This document shows positions 27,423-35,563 of a stretch of DNA of 36,569 nucleotides, piece after piece; the first letter of the stretch is position 1, and each line of letters opens with the position of its first letter. The notes below the pieces were generated by a model. The model did no database searches and was not told the origin of the DNA. It saw only the letters and a list, made by a program, of their open reading frames with translations. Source of the DNA: an uncultured Lachnospiraceae bacterium. GTDB taxonomy: Bacteria > Bacillota > Clostridia > Lachnospirales > Lachnospiraceae. The stretch covers positions 1 through 36,569 of the forward strand of contig CASCWU010000027.1 of the NCBI GenBank assembly GCA_949155905.1, in the 5' to 3' direction. Position numbers and translations under genes: made by a program.

Positions 27423-27451
27423 ACTTTAATACAGAACGGCGGGCTTGTCAA
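27423..27451 (-). promoter_or_regulatory. Promoter of pyrBI
   Basis: On the minus strand a perfect TTGACA (plus 27446-27451) is followed by a 17-bp spacer and TAAAGT (plus 27423-27428). Transcription would begin near 27416, leaving a leader of only about 40 nt, too short for a PyrR-type attenuator. Confidence 0.6.
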
Positions 27452-27470
27452 GCAGAAAAGTTTTTTCAGC

Positions 27471-27499
27471 TTGAAAAGCTTGTACTGATCGTGTATCAT
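27471..27499 (+). promoter_or_regulatory. Promoter of the aconitase-family gene
   Basis: TTGAAA (27471-27476), a 17-bp spacer and TATCAT (27494-27499). Its -35 lies only 19 bp from the pyrBI -35 on the other strand, so the two promoters are back to back. The leader is about 115 nt. Confidence 0.5.
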
Positions 27500-27622
27500 A
27501 GAAAAAACGCCGGTTATTCTGACAGACCGTAATGGGAAAAGGTAATCGTTCAAGACTTGTCTTAAACGGCTGCAAGGAAGGAAACGACGTTCATGACGAA
27601 TTAAGCTGAGGAGGATTCTTAT

Positions 27623-29962
27623 ATGATACGATTATCAAAGACAGGGGTATATGCAGTACGCGGAGATCAGGGCTATGTGAAGGAGATTATGGCAGATGAA
27701 GCCATGGCAGATGAAGCCATGGCAGATGAAGCTATGGCAGAAAAAAATGCGGCAGAAGGCTCGGGGAGAGAAGCCGGAAGGAAATCAGCGGCTGCCGGAA
27801 ATGAGGCGGCCAGGAGGACGATGGCCTACCGGATTTTAGAGGCGCATAACCAGTCAGGGGAAATGGAAAAGCTAAAGCTTCGATTTGACAGCCTGGCTTC
27901 TCATGACATTACCTTTGTAGGGATTATCCAGACCGCGATGGCTTCCGGGCTGACGGAGTTTCCGATGCCGTACGCACTGACGAACTGCCACAACAGCCTA
28001 TGCGCAGTAGGCGGGACGATCAACGAGGACGATCATGTATTCGGCCTTTCCTGTGCCAAAAAATTCGGTGGGATGTATGTGCCGCCTCATTTGGCTGTGA
28101 TTCACCAGTTTGCCAGAGAAATGCTTTCCGGCTGCGGGAAAATGGTGTTAGGCTCGGACAGCCATACCCGTTATGGCGCTTTGGGGACGATGGCGGTAGG
28201 AGAGGGAGGTCCAGAGCTAGTCAAGCAGCTTTTAGGACAAACCTATGATATCAACCGCCCAGAAGTAATTGCCGTCTATCTGACCGGAAAGCCGCGGCCT
28301 GGCGTCGGCCCGCAGGACGTAGCGCTTGCGGTGATTGGAGCCGTATTTGAACAGGGTTATGTCAACAATAAAATCATGGAATTTATCGGAGAAGGCATTG
28401 GAAATCTGAGTGTGGATGAGCGGATTGGAATCGATGTTATGACGACGGAAACAACCTGCCTGTCTTCGATTTGGGAGACGGATGCTGCCGTAAAGGAATT
28501 TTATGAAATCCATGGAAGAAGTGAAGAATTTAAAGAGTTGCATCCGGCGGATGGCGCCTATTACGATGGCTGCGTCATGGTGGATTTATCAAAAATAGAG
28601 CCGATGATTGCGATGCCGTTCCACCCAAGCAACGTCTATACGATTGCACAGCTAAAGGAAAATCCAGGAGATATTTTACGGGAAGTAGAAAAAAAGGCCG
28701 AAATCAGCTTAGAGGGCAAGGTGCCGTATGTGCTGACGGATAAAATCAAAAACGGACAGATTTATGTGGAACAAGGAGTGATTGCAGGCTGTGCAGGCGG
28801 CGGCTATGAAAATCTCTGTGCGGCAGCGGATATTTTACGAGGACATTCGATAGGAGCAGATGAGTTTTCTCTTAGCATTTATCCGGCCAGTCAGCCGATT
28901 TATTTAGAACTGGTAAGAAACGGGCGGATTGCGGATCTGATGGCAACCGGCGCAACCATACGCACCGCTTTTTGCGGGCCGTGCTTTGGGGTCCCGGCCA
29001 ATAACGGCCTTAGCATCCGTCATTCCACCAGGAATTTCCCGAACCGGGAGGGCAGCAAGCTGACGAACGGACAGATTGCTTCCGTGGCTTTGATGGATGC
29101 CAGATCAATCGCAGCAACCGCGGCAAACAAGGGATATTTGACGGCAGCGACCGAGCTGGAGATCGAATACCATACGCCTGCCTATCATTTTGACGGCAGT
29201 ATTTATGCTAATCGGGTATACAATGGAGTAGGAAAGGCTGACCCTTCCGTTCCGGTAAAATTCGGCCCGAATATTGTGCCATGGCCGGAAATGGAAGAAC
29301 TGACCGAGGATATTTTGTTAAAGGTGGTTTCGGAAATTCATGATCCTGTGACAACGACAGATGAGCTGATTCCATCCGGCGAAACCTCCTCCTATCGCTC
29401 CAATCCGCTTGGGCTGGCAGAATTTACGCTTTCCAGAAAGGATCCTGCTTATGTAGGAGAGGCCAAAGCAGTTCGGGCACAGGAGGAAAACCGGAAGGCA
29501 GGCACTTTCTTTAGCGATGCTTCCTATCAAAAGGTGTTTGAAAAAATCAGAAGAGTTTATCCAGAGGTAAACCCAGAGGAAACCGAGATTGGAAGCACGA
29601 TTTATGCCGTCAAGCCAGGAGACGGATCCGCCAGAGAGCAGGCGGCAAGCTGTCAGCGCGTATTGGGTGGTCTGGCCAATATCGCCAGAGAATATGCGAC
29701 AAAGCGTTACCGTTCCAATCTAATCAACTGGGGAATGCTTCCGTTTTTATACAAAGAGGAGATTCCGTTTCAAAAGGGAGATTATCTCTTCGTCAAGAAC
29801 GTCCGCACAGCAGTAGCAGAAGGCCGGTGTGAGCTAGAGGCGCTTGTGATTCCGGCAGAGGGAGAGGTCTATCCGATTCGTCTGGAGCTAGGAGAGATGA
29901 CTGAGGAGGAACGCGCCATCATCCAAAAGGGCTGCCTTATCAATTATAACCGTAAAAAATAA
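27623..29962 (+). CDS. Aconitase-superfamily hydratase
   Basis: An iron-sulphur (de)hydratase of the aconitase superfamily, like the YbhJ-type 'hydratase' proteins of Clostridia. Conserved blocks include '[19 protein letters not shown]' near residue 175, '[15 protein letters not shown]' near residue 455 and a swivel-domain-like C-terminus. Cysteines suited to a 4Fe-4S cluster are present ('GCAGGG', 'CGPC'). The substrate is not known; citrate-type or methylcitrate-type acids are possible. Length (779) is near family size, but residues about 23-37 carry a MADEA repeat inserted into an N-terminal linker. GGAGG lies 8 bp before the ATG. It is transcribed divergently from pyrBI. Confidence 0.85.
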   Translation: MIRLSKTGVYAVRGDQGYVKEIMADEAMADEAMADEAMAEKNAAEGSGREAGRKSAAAGNEAARRTMAYRILEAHNQSGEMEKLKLRFDSLASHDITFVGIIQTAMASGLTEFPMPYALTNCHNSLCAVGGTINEDDHVFGLSCAKKFGGMYVPPHLAVIHQFAREMLSGCGKMVLGSDSHTRYGALGTMAVGEGGPELVKQLLGQTYDINRPEVIAVYLTGKPRPGVGPQDVALAVIGAVFEQGYVNNKIMEFIGEGIGNLSVDERIGIDVMTTETTCLSSIWETDAAVKEFYEIHGRSEEFKELHPADGAYYDGCVMVDLSKIEPMIAMPFHPSNVYTIAQLKENPGDILREVEKKAEISLEGKVPYVLTDKIKNGQIYVEQGVIAGCAGGGYENLCAAADILRGHSIGADEFSLSIYPASQPIYLELVRNGRIADLMATGATIRTAFCGPCFGVPANNGLSIRHSTRNFPNREGSKLTNGQIASVALMDARSIAATAANKGYLTAATELEIEYHTPAYHFDGSIYANRVYNGVGKADPSVPVKFGPNIVPWPEMEELTEDILLKVVSEIHDPVTTTDELIPSGETSSYRSNPLGLAEFTLSRKDPAYVGEAKAVRAQEENRKAGTFFSDASYQKVFEKIRRVYPEVNPEETEIGSTIYAVKPGDGSAREQAASCQRVLGGLANIAREYATKRYRSNLINWGMLPFLYKEEIPFQKGDYLFVKNVRTAVAEGRCELEALVIPAEGEVYPIRLELGEMTEEERAIIQKGCLINYNRKK
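27689..27733 (+). repeat. 15-bp tandem repeat encoding MADEA
   Basis: Three units of ATGGCAGATGAAGCC (the third ends GCT), followed by a partial fourth, encode [19 protein letters not shown] in the hydratase. Unit number could vary without changing frame. Confidence 0.9.
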
Positions 29963-30042
29963 GACAAAAGAGAGGAAGGCCAGCGGCGTATCGCAGAAGG
30001 GCAATAGGGGGTTCGCCTATCACAAACGAAAGGATTTTATGT

Positions 30043-30675
30043 ATGAAACAAGAAGAATTCATTTGTTTTCGGAACCAAGAATACCGGATTCTGGCGGTGG
30101 AGAACCCATCGCCGGAGGAACCGATCAAATCGGAGAGACTGATAGAATCGGAGGAGCCGATCAAATCAGGAGAACCGATAGAATCAGAGGAACCGATAAA
30201 TTCGGAGGAGCTGAGGAGATCGGAGGAAGCAACCGAATCAGAGAAGCGGATAGAGGAGCGTATCACAGAAGCTTCCGGAAAGGAAGGCCCTCTGGTGTCT
30301 GTGGCTGTAGCCGGCAGCCATTATATCATTCAGGATCGGAAGCTGAAGAGAGAGGAACGAAGGGCGGATGGTTCCTGCCGTTTTGTGGGCTGTGCATACA
30401 GCGGCGGACTGATCGTGGCCAGAGGGTTAAACGCGATTCCGCTTTCGGAAGATTGTCCGACCTGTTATCAATACGATGTGGTCATAGAGTTAATCATAGA
30501 TAACGGGGATGTCATTGCCCTGATTGATCACAGCAGAGCGATGAAAAAGGTAGCAAAGAACCTGGAATATCAGTTACGTTCCTTAAAAAAGCGCCGGGAT
30601 GTCTATGTGATCCGCCGTTTTTTAAAAAAGACCTTTGTCCGTAAATATCCGGTCAAATGGGTAAAGAGAGGTTAG
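30043..30675 (+). CDS. Unrecognised protein with N-terminal hexapeptide repeats, upstream of rimO
   Basis: A 210-residue protein I do not recognise. It begins with about 24 ordinary residues ('EEFICFRNQEYRILAVENPS'), then eight acidic hexapeptides of the type EEPIxS (residues 25-72), then a basic conserved-looking domain with 'SCRFVGCAYSGGLIVARGLN', 'VVIELIIDNGDVIALIDHSR' and a highly basic tail ('RFLKKTFVRKYPVKWVKRG') that could bind RNA or the membrane surface. AAAGG lies 9 bp before the ATG. It ends 12 bp before rimO, so the two are probably translated from one message. No transmembrane segment or signal peptide is evident. Confidence 0.65.
   Translation: MKQEEFICFRNQEYRILAVENPSPEEPIKSERLIESEEPIKSGEPIESEEPINSEELRRSEEATESEKRIEERITEASGKEGPLVSVAVAGSHYIIQDRKLKREERRADGSCRFVGCAYSGGLIVARGLNAIPLSEDCPTCYQYDVVIELIIDNGDVIALIDHSRAMKKVAKNLEYQLRSLKKRRDVYVIRRFLKKTFVRKYPVKWVKRG
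30115..30258 (+). repeat. 18-bp minisatellite encoding EEPIxS hexapeptides
   Basis: Eight 18-bp units encode EEPIKS, ERLIES, EEPIKS, GEPIES, EEPINS, EELRRS, EEATES and EKRIEE. The open frames this region shows on the other strand and in another frame are by-products of the repeat. Confidence 0.85.
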
Positions 30676-30687
30676 AGATAGCTAATT

Positions 30688-32070
30688 ATGAAAGTATTAT
30701 TTGTATCATTAGGGTGTGATAAAAACCTGGCGGACAGTGAGGCGATGCTGGCTCTGTTATCTGACCAGGGTTACGAAATCACAAACGACGAGGAGGAAGC
30801 AGAGGTTGCCGTAATCAACACCTGCTGCTTTATCCACGATGCGAAGGAAGAAAGCATTCAGACGATTTTGGAGCTGGCAGAGCAAAAGAAAACCGGCAGG
30901 CTGCAAGGGATCATTGTGGCAGGCTGTCTGGCGGAGCGCTATCAAAGGGAAATCAGAGAGGAACTGCCGGAGGCAGATGTTTTAGTAGGAACGGCCTCCT
31001 GGGAGCATATCGCAGAGGCTGTTGCAGATGCGGCAAACGGACGAAGAGGACAGTATTTTGAACCGTTAGAGCATTTGCCAGATAGCCAGGGAAGGCGGCA
31101 GCGTTCCGGGATTGGGTTCTCTTCTTATCTGAAAATCGCAGAGGGGTGTGATAAGCACTGTACGTATTGCGTGATTCCTTCTGTCAGAGGCTCATACCGG
31201 AGTATTCCGATGGAACGTTTGATGAAAGAGGCGGAGTACCTGGCCGGACAGGGAGTCAAGGAGCTGCTTTTGGTAGCACAGGAGACAACGATGTATGGTG
31301 TGGATTTATATGGAAAAAAATGTCTGCCCGAGCTGCTGCGGCAGCTATGCCGCATTCCGGAATTTACCTGGATACGGGTGTTGTATTGCTACCCGGAAGA
31401 AATCACAGAGGAGCTGATTCAGGTGATGAAGGAAGAGGAGAAGATCTGCCATTACTTAGATATTCCGATCCAGCATGCTTCCGATACGATATTAAAGCGG
31501 ATGGGGCGGAAAACGACAAAGCAGGAGCTGACAGAACGCATTTTAAGACTGCGGAGAGAAATCCCGGATATTGTTCTTAGGACTACGTTGATTACCGGCT
31601 TCCCAGGAGAAACCGAGGAGGAATTTGCAGAACTGTTTGCCTTTGTAGATGAAATGGAATTTGAGCATCTGGGCGTATTTCCGTATTCCTTAGAGGAAGG
31701 GACACCGGCTGCCAAAATGGATCAACAGGTGCCGGAGGAAGTAAAGAAAGAACGACGGGATAACATTATGGCGCTTCAGCAAGAGATTACCGCGATGCAG
31801 GCCGAAGAACGGATAGGAAAGGAATACCAGGTTCTGATCGAAGGCTTGATACCGGAAGAGCAGCAGGAGGGAACACCGGAGGAGATAGAACGGCTCTGCG
31901 AGGAGGAGGGCGACCTTTACGTCGGCAGAAGCTATTTGGATGCACCGGAAATCGACGGGTATTTATTTGTTCGTTCCCGCCGTGCGCTGATGTCCGGGGA
32001 TTCGGTGAGAGTCCGGGTAATTGGAGCCAGTGAGTATGATTTGTATGGAGAGCTGATAGAGGAGCGATAA
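30688..32070 (+). CDS. rimO: Ribosomal protein S12 methylthiotransferase
   Basis: A radical-SAM enzyme that methylthiolates an aspartate of ribosomal protein S12. It has an N-terminal UPF0004 domain with cluster cysteines ('SLGCDKNLADSE', 'NTCCF', 'AGCLAERY'), a radical-SAM core with CxxxCxxC at Cys154, Cys158 and Cys161 ('GCDKHCTYC'), and a C-terminal TRAM domain. The opening 'VSLGCDKN' favours RimO over MiaB. Length (460) is slightly above the usual 440 because of an acidic stretch near residues 390-405. The ribosome site is weak, fitting coupling to the preceding gene. pgsA follows 22 bp downstream. Confidence 0.95.
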   Translation: MKVLFVSLGCDKNLADSEAMLALLSDQGYEITNDEEEAEVAVINTCCFIHDAKEESIQTILELAEQKKTGRLQGIIVAGCLAERYQREIREELPEADVLVGTASWEHIAEAVADAANGRRGQYFEPLEHLPDSQGRRQRSGIGFSSYLKIAEGCDKHCTYCVIPSVRGSYRSIPMERLMKEAEYLAGQGVKELLLVAQETTMYGVDLYGKKCLPELLRQLCRIPEFTWIRVLYCYPEEITEELIQVMKEEEKICHYLDIPIQHASDTILKRMGRKTTKQELTERILRLRREIPDIVLRTTLITGFPGETEEEFAELFAFVDEMEFEHLGVFPYSLEEGTPAAKMDQQVPEEVKKERRDNIMALQQEITAMQAEERIGKEYQVLIEGLIPEEQQEGTPEEIERLCEEEGDLYVGRSYLDAPEIDGYLFVRSRRALMSGDSVRVRVIGASEYDLYGELIEER

Positions 32071-32092
32071 CATCAAAAGGAGGCGGCAGGTT

Positions 32093-32632
32093 ATGAACCT
32101 TCCCAATAAAATCACATTGTTTCGAGCATGTATGATTCCGTTTTTCGTGGTATGTCTGCTGGTGGATACGATACCAGGGCATACGTATCTGGCAGCGGCA
32201 ATCTTTATCCTGGCATCCCTTTCCGATGCTTTGGACGGATATCTGGCCAGAAAGTATCATCTGGTGACAAATTTCGGGAAATTTATGGATCCCTTGGCGG
32301 ATAAGCTTTTAGTTTGTGCAGCGCTGATTTGTTTCGTCGGGTTAGGGCTGGTTCCGGCCTGGATCATTATCGTGATCATCAGCCGGGAATTCATCATCAG
32401 CGGATTCCGTCTGATTGCTTCGGACAATGGTGTTGTAATCGCGGCAAGCTATTGGGGCAAATTGAAAACAACTGCCCAGATGGTGATGTGCGTGCTGCTG
32501 ATTTTACATCTGAAGGTGGCATTTTGGGGTGTGCTGGAGCAAATCTTTATCTGGCTTTCCCTCGTATTGACCGTGGTTTCCCTGGTGGATTATATGGTGA
32601 AAAACAAAGGGGTTCTGGCAGAAAAACAGTGA
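32093..32632 (+). CDS. pgsA: CDP-diacylglycerol-glycerol-3-phosphate 3-phosphatidyltransferase
   Basis: A membrane enzyme making phosphatidylglycerol phosphate, the first step to the anionic phospholipids. The CDP-alcohol phosphatidyltransferase signature lies near residues 43-66 as 'DALDGYLARKY' followed by 'NFGKFMDPLADK', with all four metal-binding aspartates present. Several hydrophobic helices span the 179 residues, the usual length. AAAGGAGG precedes the ATG. It follows rimO closely, an arrangement common in Firmicutes, often with cinA and recA further on; here a lipoprotein separates it from cinA. Confidence 0.95.
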   Translation: MNLPNKITLFRACMIPFFVVCLLVDTIPGHTYLAAAIFILASLSDALDGYLARKYHLVTNFGKFMDPLADKLLVCAALICFVGLGLVPAWIIIVIISREFIISGFRLIASDNGVVIAASYWGKLKTTAQMVMCVLLILHLKVAFWGVLEQIFIWLSLVLTVVSLVDYMVKNKGVLAEKQ

Positions 32633-32684
32633 GAAAGATGTATAAAAGCAGAAAAGCAGACAGAAATGACAGGAGGATAAGACA

Positions 32685-33278
32685 GTGAAAAGGACATATT
32701 TATGCTGTATTGTTGTATTGTGCTGCCTTTTTGTGATAGGCGGCTGTGCAGACAAAAGCAAAAATGACAAGGCTTCTGAACAAGCGGTTTATCAGGTGAC
32801 AGAAAATGGAACCGAGTATATCATTGATACAGAGGCGCAGACCATATCAGGCGGAACTCTACAGTATTCCTATACGTTTTCCGGGGATTCATCTAACTAT
32901 GATGCGACGATTACCTATCCGGACGGTGCGTGCTTTCATTGGACAAAGGAGTCCGGGAAGGATGGGAGTGTGTACTTTTCTGGAGGAGCCAGCCGTCAGG
33001 AGGATCACGATGCCCTACGCAGTCTTGAATCACAGGATTTTTGTGAGATGCTGGCTGACCAGATTGCAACACCTGCAAGACATTGGGGAGGAAAGGCTTT
33101 GCCTGCTCTTGTTTTTCTGGTATTTGGTATTTTTGCGGCAGCCTTTCCAGAAGCTGTTTGGTATTTGGAGATTGGTTGGAAGCAGCGGGATGGTAAGCCA
33201 TCCGATTTGGCGTTAAAGGTAAATACCGGAATCGGTATTTTGATGATTGTTGTCGCAGTTCTTTTGTTTTTTGTCTGA
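32685..33278 (+). CDS. Lipoprotein with C-terminal DUF6199-like membrane domain
   Basis: The first 21 residues form a lipoprotein signal with lipobox IGGC (Cys21). The next 110 residues look extracytoplasmic and beta-rich ('EYIIDTEAQTISGGTLQYSY'). The C-terminus has two hydrophobic helices (about 138-158 and 180-197) flanking 'WYLEIGWKQRDGKPSDLALK', which matches my memory of the DUF6199 pattern. The function is unknown. A combination of lipid anchor and C-terminal helices would fasten the protein at both ends. It interrupts the usual pgsA-cinA neighbourhood. AGGAGG lies about 9 bp before the start. Confidence 0.75.
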   Translation: MKRTYLCCIVVLCCLFVIGGCADKSKNDKASEQAVYQVTENGTEYIIDTEAQTISGGTLQYSYTFSGDSSNYDATITYPDGACFHWTKESGKDGSVYFSGGASRQEDHDALRSLESQDFCEMLADQIATPARHWGGKALPALVFLVFGIFAAAFPEAVWYLEIGWKQRDGKPSDLALKVNTGIGILMIVVAVLLFFV

Positions 33279-33311
33279 AGGAATCAACAAACAGGCAGAT
33301 GATTTAGGCAT

Positions 33312-33341
33312 TTGATTTTCCCTCAAATATAGAGGTATAAG
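33312..33341 (+). promoter_or_regulatory. Candidate promoter of cinA
   Basis: TTGATT (33312-33317), an 18-bp spacer and TATAAG (33336-33341) lie about 45 bp before the cinA start. Confidence 0.4.
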
Positions 33342-33385
33342 CCATTTGAAAGAAATAAACAAAAAATGGATGGGAGTTTTTTTAT

Positions 33386-34642
33386 ATGATAGTAGAATTG
33401 ATTAGCGTCGGTACGGAATTACTGATGGGAAATATCGTAAATACCAATGCCCAGTACCTGGCAGAGCAATGTGCCGGGCTGGGGATTTCCATGTATACGC
33501 AGGTTGTGATCGGGGATAACCCAGAGCGGCTGGCAGATACCGTCAGGACGGCTCTTTTGCGGAGCGATGTAATTATGTTAACCGGTGGCCTTGGACCGAC
33601 GGAGGATGATTTGACAAAGGCGACCGTGGCGGAAGCGATGGGGAAGAAAATCGTTCGAGATGCACGCAGCGTCGAACGGATTAAGCAATATTTTGAAGGT
33701 GGGATTTACCGGGCCATTACGGAAAATAACTGGAAGCAGGCGGATGTGATAGAGGGCTCTTTGGTGTTGGATAACAACAATGGGCTTGCGCCGGGAATGA
33801 TTGCAGAGAAGGACGGAAAGGCGGCGATTTTGCTTCCAGGGCCGCCGCATGAAATGATTCCGATGTTCGAGGAGTTTGTAAAGCCATATTTAAAGGAAAA
33901 AAGCGGCAGGGTAATTCGGTCTGTGATGATGAAATGTTGCGGAATTGGGGAAAGCCAGACAGAAACGATGATTTTGGATATTATTGACAGACAGGAAAAC
34001 CCGACTGTGGCGACGTATGCCAAAACGGGGGAGGTGCATGTCCGGGTAACGGCAGGAGCCGGGAGCGAGAAGGAGGCAGAGCGGCTGCTGGATCCGGTAG
34101 TGGCTCAGATCCGGGAGCGCTTGGGAGAATACTTGTTTACCTGTGAGGAAAAAAAGACATTGGAGGAAGTGATTGCAGAGCAGCTTTTAAAACGCGGGGA
34201 AACCATCGTAACAGCAGAGTCCTGCACAGGTGGGATGATTGCTGCCAGATTGGTGAATGTCCCTGGAATTTCCGGGGTTTTTAAAGAGGGCTTTATCACC
34301 TATGCCAACGAAGCAAAATGTAAGGAATTGGGTGTCAGGGAGAAAACGATTCGCCAGTTTGGTGTAGTCAGCAGCGAGGTAGTAACCGAAATGGCAGAGG
34401 GAGCCGCCAGACGAGCCGGGGCTGATTTGGCACTGTCGGTTTCCGGGATTGCCGGGCCGGACGGCGGGACAGAGGAAAAGCCGGTAGGCTTGGTGTATAT
34501 TGGCTGTTATTATCATGGAACAACCGTGGCCAGGCGTTATTTGTTTAAAGGAAACCGCCAGAAGGTACGAGAGCAGACGACACAGTATGCGCTGACGGCC
34601 GCCTGGCGGATGTTAAATGATAGCTTGGACAGGTCAGAATAA
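33386..34642 (+). CDS. cinA: CinA-family protein, nicotinamide-nucleotide amidase
   Basis: A two-domain protein. The N-terminal MoaB/MogA-like COG1058 domain opens with 'ELISVGTELLMGNIVNTNAQ' and carries 'MLTGGLGPTEDDLTKA'. The C-terminal PncC-like amidase domain carries 'TAESCTGGMIAARLVNVPG' and 'SVSGIAGPDGGTEEKPVGLV'. Characterised family members hydrolyse ADP-ribose-type pyrophosphates and deamidate nicotinamide mononucleotide to recycle NAD; the gene is named for competence induction in other Firmicutes. Length (418) is standard. GGGAG precedes the ATG by 10 bp. recA, often next, is absent here. Confidence 0.95.
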   Translation: MIVELISVGTELLMGNIVNTNAQYLAEQCAGLGISMYTQVVIGDNPERLADTVRTALLRSDVIMLTGGLGPTEDDLTKATVAEAMGKKIVRDARSVERIKQYFEGGIYRAITENNWKQADVIEGSLVLDNNNGLAPGMIAEKDGKAAILLPGPPHEMIPMFEEFVKPYLKEKSGRVIRSVMMKCCGIGESQTETMILDIIDRQENPTVATYAKTGEVHVRVTAGAGSEKEAERLLDPVVAQIRERLGEYLFTCEEKKTLEEVIAEQLLKRGETIVTAESCTGGMIAARLVNVPGISGVFKEGFITYANEAKCKELGVREKTIRQFGVVSSEVVTEMAEGAARRAGADLALSVSGIAGPDGGTEEKPVGLVYIGCYYHGTTVARRYLFKGNRQKVREQTTQYALTAAWRMLNDSLDRSE

Positions 34643-34791
34643 GATGTATCGAAGGAATACATTTGTTAAAAGGTGAATAGACCGCTTCTGACAAGGGAAC
34701 GACACATATTTGACATATCTCCTGGTTATATTGTATGGCGTAGGAAATTTGATACGCCAGGGGAAACCCAAGGGCAGAAAGGAAGGCAGGC

Positions 34792-35541
34792 ATGCGCAGA
34801 AAAGCATATGGAATATGTCTTTTCCTTCTTGCGGCAGTCCTCGTAGTTGCAATAGCCGCCTGCGGAAAAAGAGGCCAGAGAGAGGAAAATACATCTACAG
34901 GAGTAGAAAATTCTGACCAGGATAAGACGGCAGAGGATATAGAAGGGGAACAGAACAATACGCCAGAGGAAGATGAGACAAAACCAAGCGCGGACGGTCA
35001 GGAGGAAGATGTCAAAGACAGCGCTCAGACAGACTTAGGGGAGGACACAGAAGCAGGAAAATCAGACGAAGCAGCAGAAAAGAACGAAACGGGAGCTGAC
35101 AGTCAGCCAAAGGAGGAACGTTTAGAGGAAGGCGGAAAGGACCCGGCTGGCAGTCCAGAGCGGATTGGTATTTATACCATTGATGATGAGACCTTGGAAA
35201 CCGTTTCTCTCACTGCCATGATTGATACGGCAGGCGGCCTGACGCCGGAGGCTGTTGTGGAAGCAGTGGCGTTGGCGCTAGAGGATCATTTGATTGAGAT
35301 TTCCATCGGCAGTATTATGGTAGACGGAAAGAAAGTAACCGTGGATATTCAATCGGAGGATGCCAAGCTTCCGTTTGGCAATGCAGGCTCTTCGGTCGAG
35401 GGAGTTATCCTGGATTGTATTACCTATAGTCTGTTTGACAACTTTAAGGATCTCAAAGAAATTTATTTTACCGTAAACGGCGGAGCCTATGAAAGCGGCC
35501 ATATCTCATTGGCGGTAGGAGAAGCCTATCAGACAAAATAA
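34792..35541 (+). CDS. GerMN-domain lipoprotein
   Basis: An exported lipoprotein with lipobox IAAC (Cys24), an acidic low-complexity linker (about residues 30-120) and a C-terminal GerMN domain (about 150-245), recognised by 'GLTPEAVVEAVALALEDHL', 'VTVDIQSEDAKLPFGNAGSS' and 'IYFTVNGGAYESGHISL'. GerMN domains occur in spore germination/sporulation protein GerM and in cell-surface lipoproteins, where they probably mediate protein contacts at the envelope. Its presence is compatible with a spore-former but does not prove it. AGGAAGG lies about 7 bp before the ATG. It is followed after 22 bp by the flavoprotein gene. Confidence 0.8.
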   Translation: MRRKAYGICLFLLAAVLVVAIAACGKRGQREENTSTGVENSDQDKTAEDIEGEQNNTPEEDETKPSADGQEEDVKDSAQTDLGEDTEAGKSDEAAEKNETGADSQPKEERLEEGGKDPAGSPERIGIYTIDDETLETVSLTAMIDTAGGLTPEAVVEAVALALEDHLIEISIGSIMVDGKKVTVDIQSEDAKLPFGNAGSSVEGVILDCITYSLFDNFKDLKEIYFTVNGGAYESGHISLAVGEAYQTK

Positions 35542-35563
35542 AACCAGTCTGGAGGTAGCAGAA

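Noticed and set aside
27378-27445. PyrR-binding attenuator in the pyrBI leader
   Set aside because: The predicted leader is about 40 nt and contains no terminator/antiterminator pair.
29940-30503. Open frames on the other strand and in another frame over the EEPIxS repeat
   Set aside because: Repeats whose unit is a multiple of three keep several frames open; only the frame at 30043 has a ribosome site and a non-repetitive domain.
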